A stretch of 44,529 bases of DNA from Alphaproteobacteria bacterium (GTDB lineage Bacteria; Pseudomonadota; Alphaproteobacteria; Caulobacterales; Hyphomonadaceae). Shown in pieces: positions 43,921 to 44,529 of this stretch. The notes beneath the pieces were generated by a model, which worked only from the letters and a program-made list of their open reading frames with translations, did not search any database and was not told the origin of the DNA. Numbering within the stretch: position 1 is the first letter of the stretch; each line of letters starts with the position of its first letter. The translations under genes were made by a program, and so were the position numbers. Location of the stretch: positions 1 through 44,529 of the forward strand of contig JAGWYJ010000027.1 of NCBI GenBank assembly GCA_018969425.1, given 5' to 3'.

Positions 43921-44035
43921 TGGCAGCGACCTACTCTCCCATGTCTTAAGACATAGTACCATTGGCGCTGGGGGACTTAACGGCCGAGTTCGGAATGGGA
44001 TCGGGTGGGGAACCCCCGCGACAACCACCAGGTCA
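43921..44035 (-). rRNA. rrf: 5S ribosomal RNA
   Basis: The minus strand reads ACCTGGTGGTTGTCGCGGGG near the start, CCCATTCCGAACTCGGCCGT in the centre and TGGGAGAGTAGGTCGCTGCC near the end, all conserved 5S blocks. Ends are estimated from family size (about 115 nt). It lies about 120 bp after the 23S gene. Confidence 0.93.
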
Positions 44036-44155
44036 GCGAAATCGATCGAAACAACAACTAAACCGCCGAAATTGCTAGCGGTAGAACTCTTGCGACATCG
44101 AGCCAGCAAGAGAATTGGCGGGCGACATGCTCGTCGCCACGCATGGGTTTGAGAT

Positions 44156-44529
<374 letters not shown>

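Noticed and set aside
43632-43949. 105-residue plus-strand ORF
   Set aside because: It only continues the frameshifted integrase remnant and then runs into 5S rRNA.

Overview
The window reads as chromosome of a GC-rich alphaproteobacterium. The reasons are an rRNA operon whose 5S gene is followed by tRNA-fMet, a split glycine decarboxylase (gcvPA/gcvPB) behind a tandem glycine riboswitch, TonB-dependent uptake and many accessory catabolic genes. A Caulobacterales/Hyphomonadales-like or sphingomonad-like host fits, but no gene here fixes the genus.

Region 1 (1-18270) looks like one catabolic island for unusual peptides or amides. It holds a PepN-like M1 aminopeptidase, a class III aminotransferase, a MaoC-type hydratase and a dipeptide epimerase in one minus-strand operon. 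Next come a self-processing DmpA/BapA-type (S58) aminopeptidase, an EthD-like protein, an omega-amino acid:pyruvate aminotransferase, a TonB-dependent receptor, an amidase-signature hydrolase, two divergent class C beta-lactamase-fold hydrolases, a TetR regulator, a GPH-type MFS symporter and a cupin. Several of these genes have a shared 19-bp operator-like palindrome upstream (14196, 6994, and twice at 10879/10904; a divergent version near 5167). I infer a TetR-controlled regulon that imports peptides containing beta- or D-amino acids, hydrolyses them, and removes the amino groups.

Region 2 (18360-28271) is a mixed accessory stretch. It carries a secreted protein of unknown function, a four-gene minus-strand operon with a haloalkane dehalogenase and a DUF2855 protein, an unknown ORF, a DUF418 membrane protein, a PQQ-type quinoprotein without heme domain, an arsenate reductase and a type I pantothenate kinase.

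Region 3 (28320-40710) starts with a tRNA with CAT anticodon (probably Ile2) and an epoxide-hydrolase-like enzyme. Then follow the riboswitch-gcvT-gcvH-gcvPA-gcvPB operon, feoAB behind a Fur-like box, a DevBCA-like ABC exporter operon and a TauD-family dioxygenase.

Region 4 (40710-44529) is a tRNA-fMet integration hotspot at the end of an rRNA operon. Two 86-bp direct repeats (41265-41350 and 42981-43066), each containing the 3' part of tRNA-fMet and its terminator, flank about 1.6 kb with a desaturase/hydroxylase gene and a HipA-like remnant. A broken tyrosine-integrase gene lies between tRNA-fMet and 5S rRNA. The window ends inside the 23S rRNA gene.
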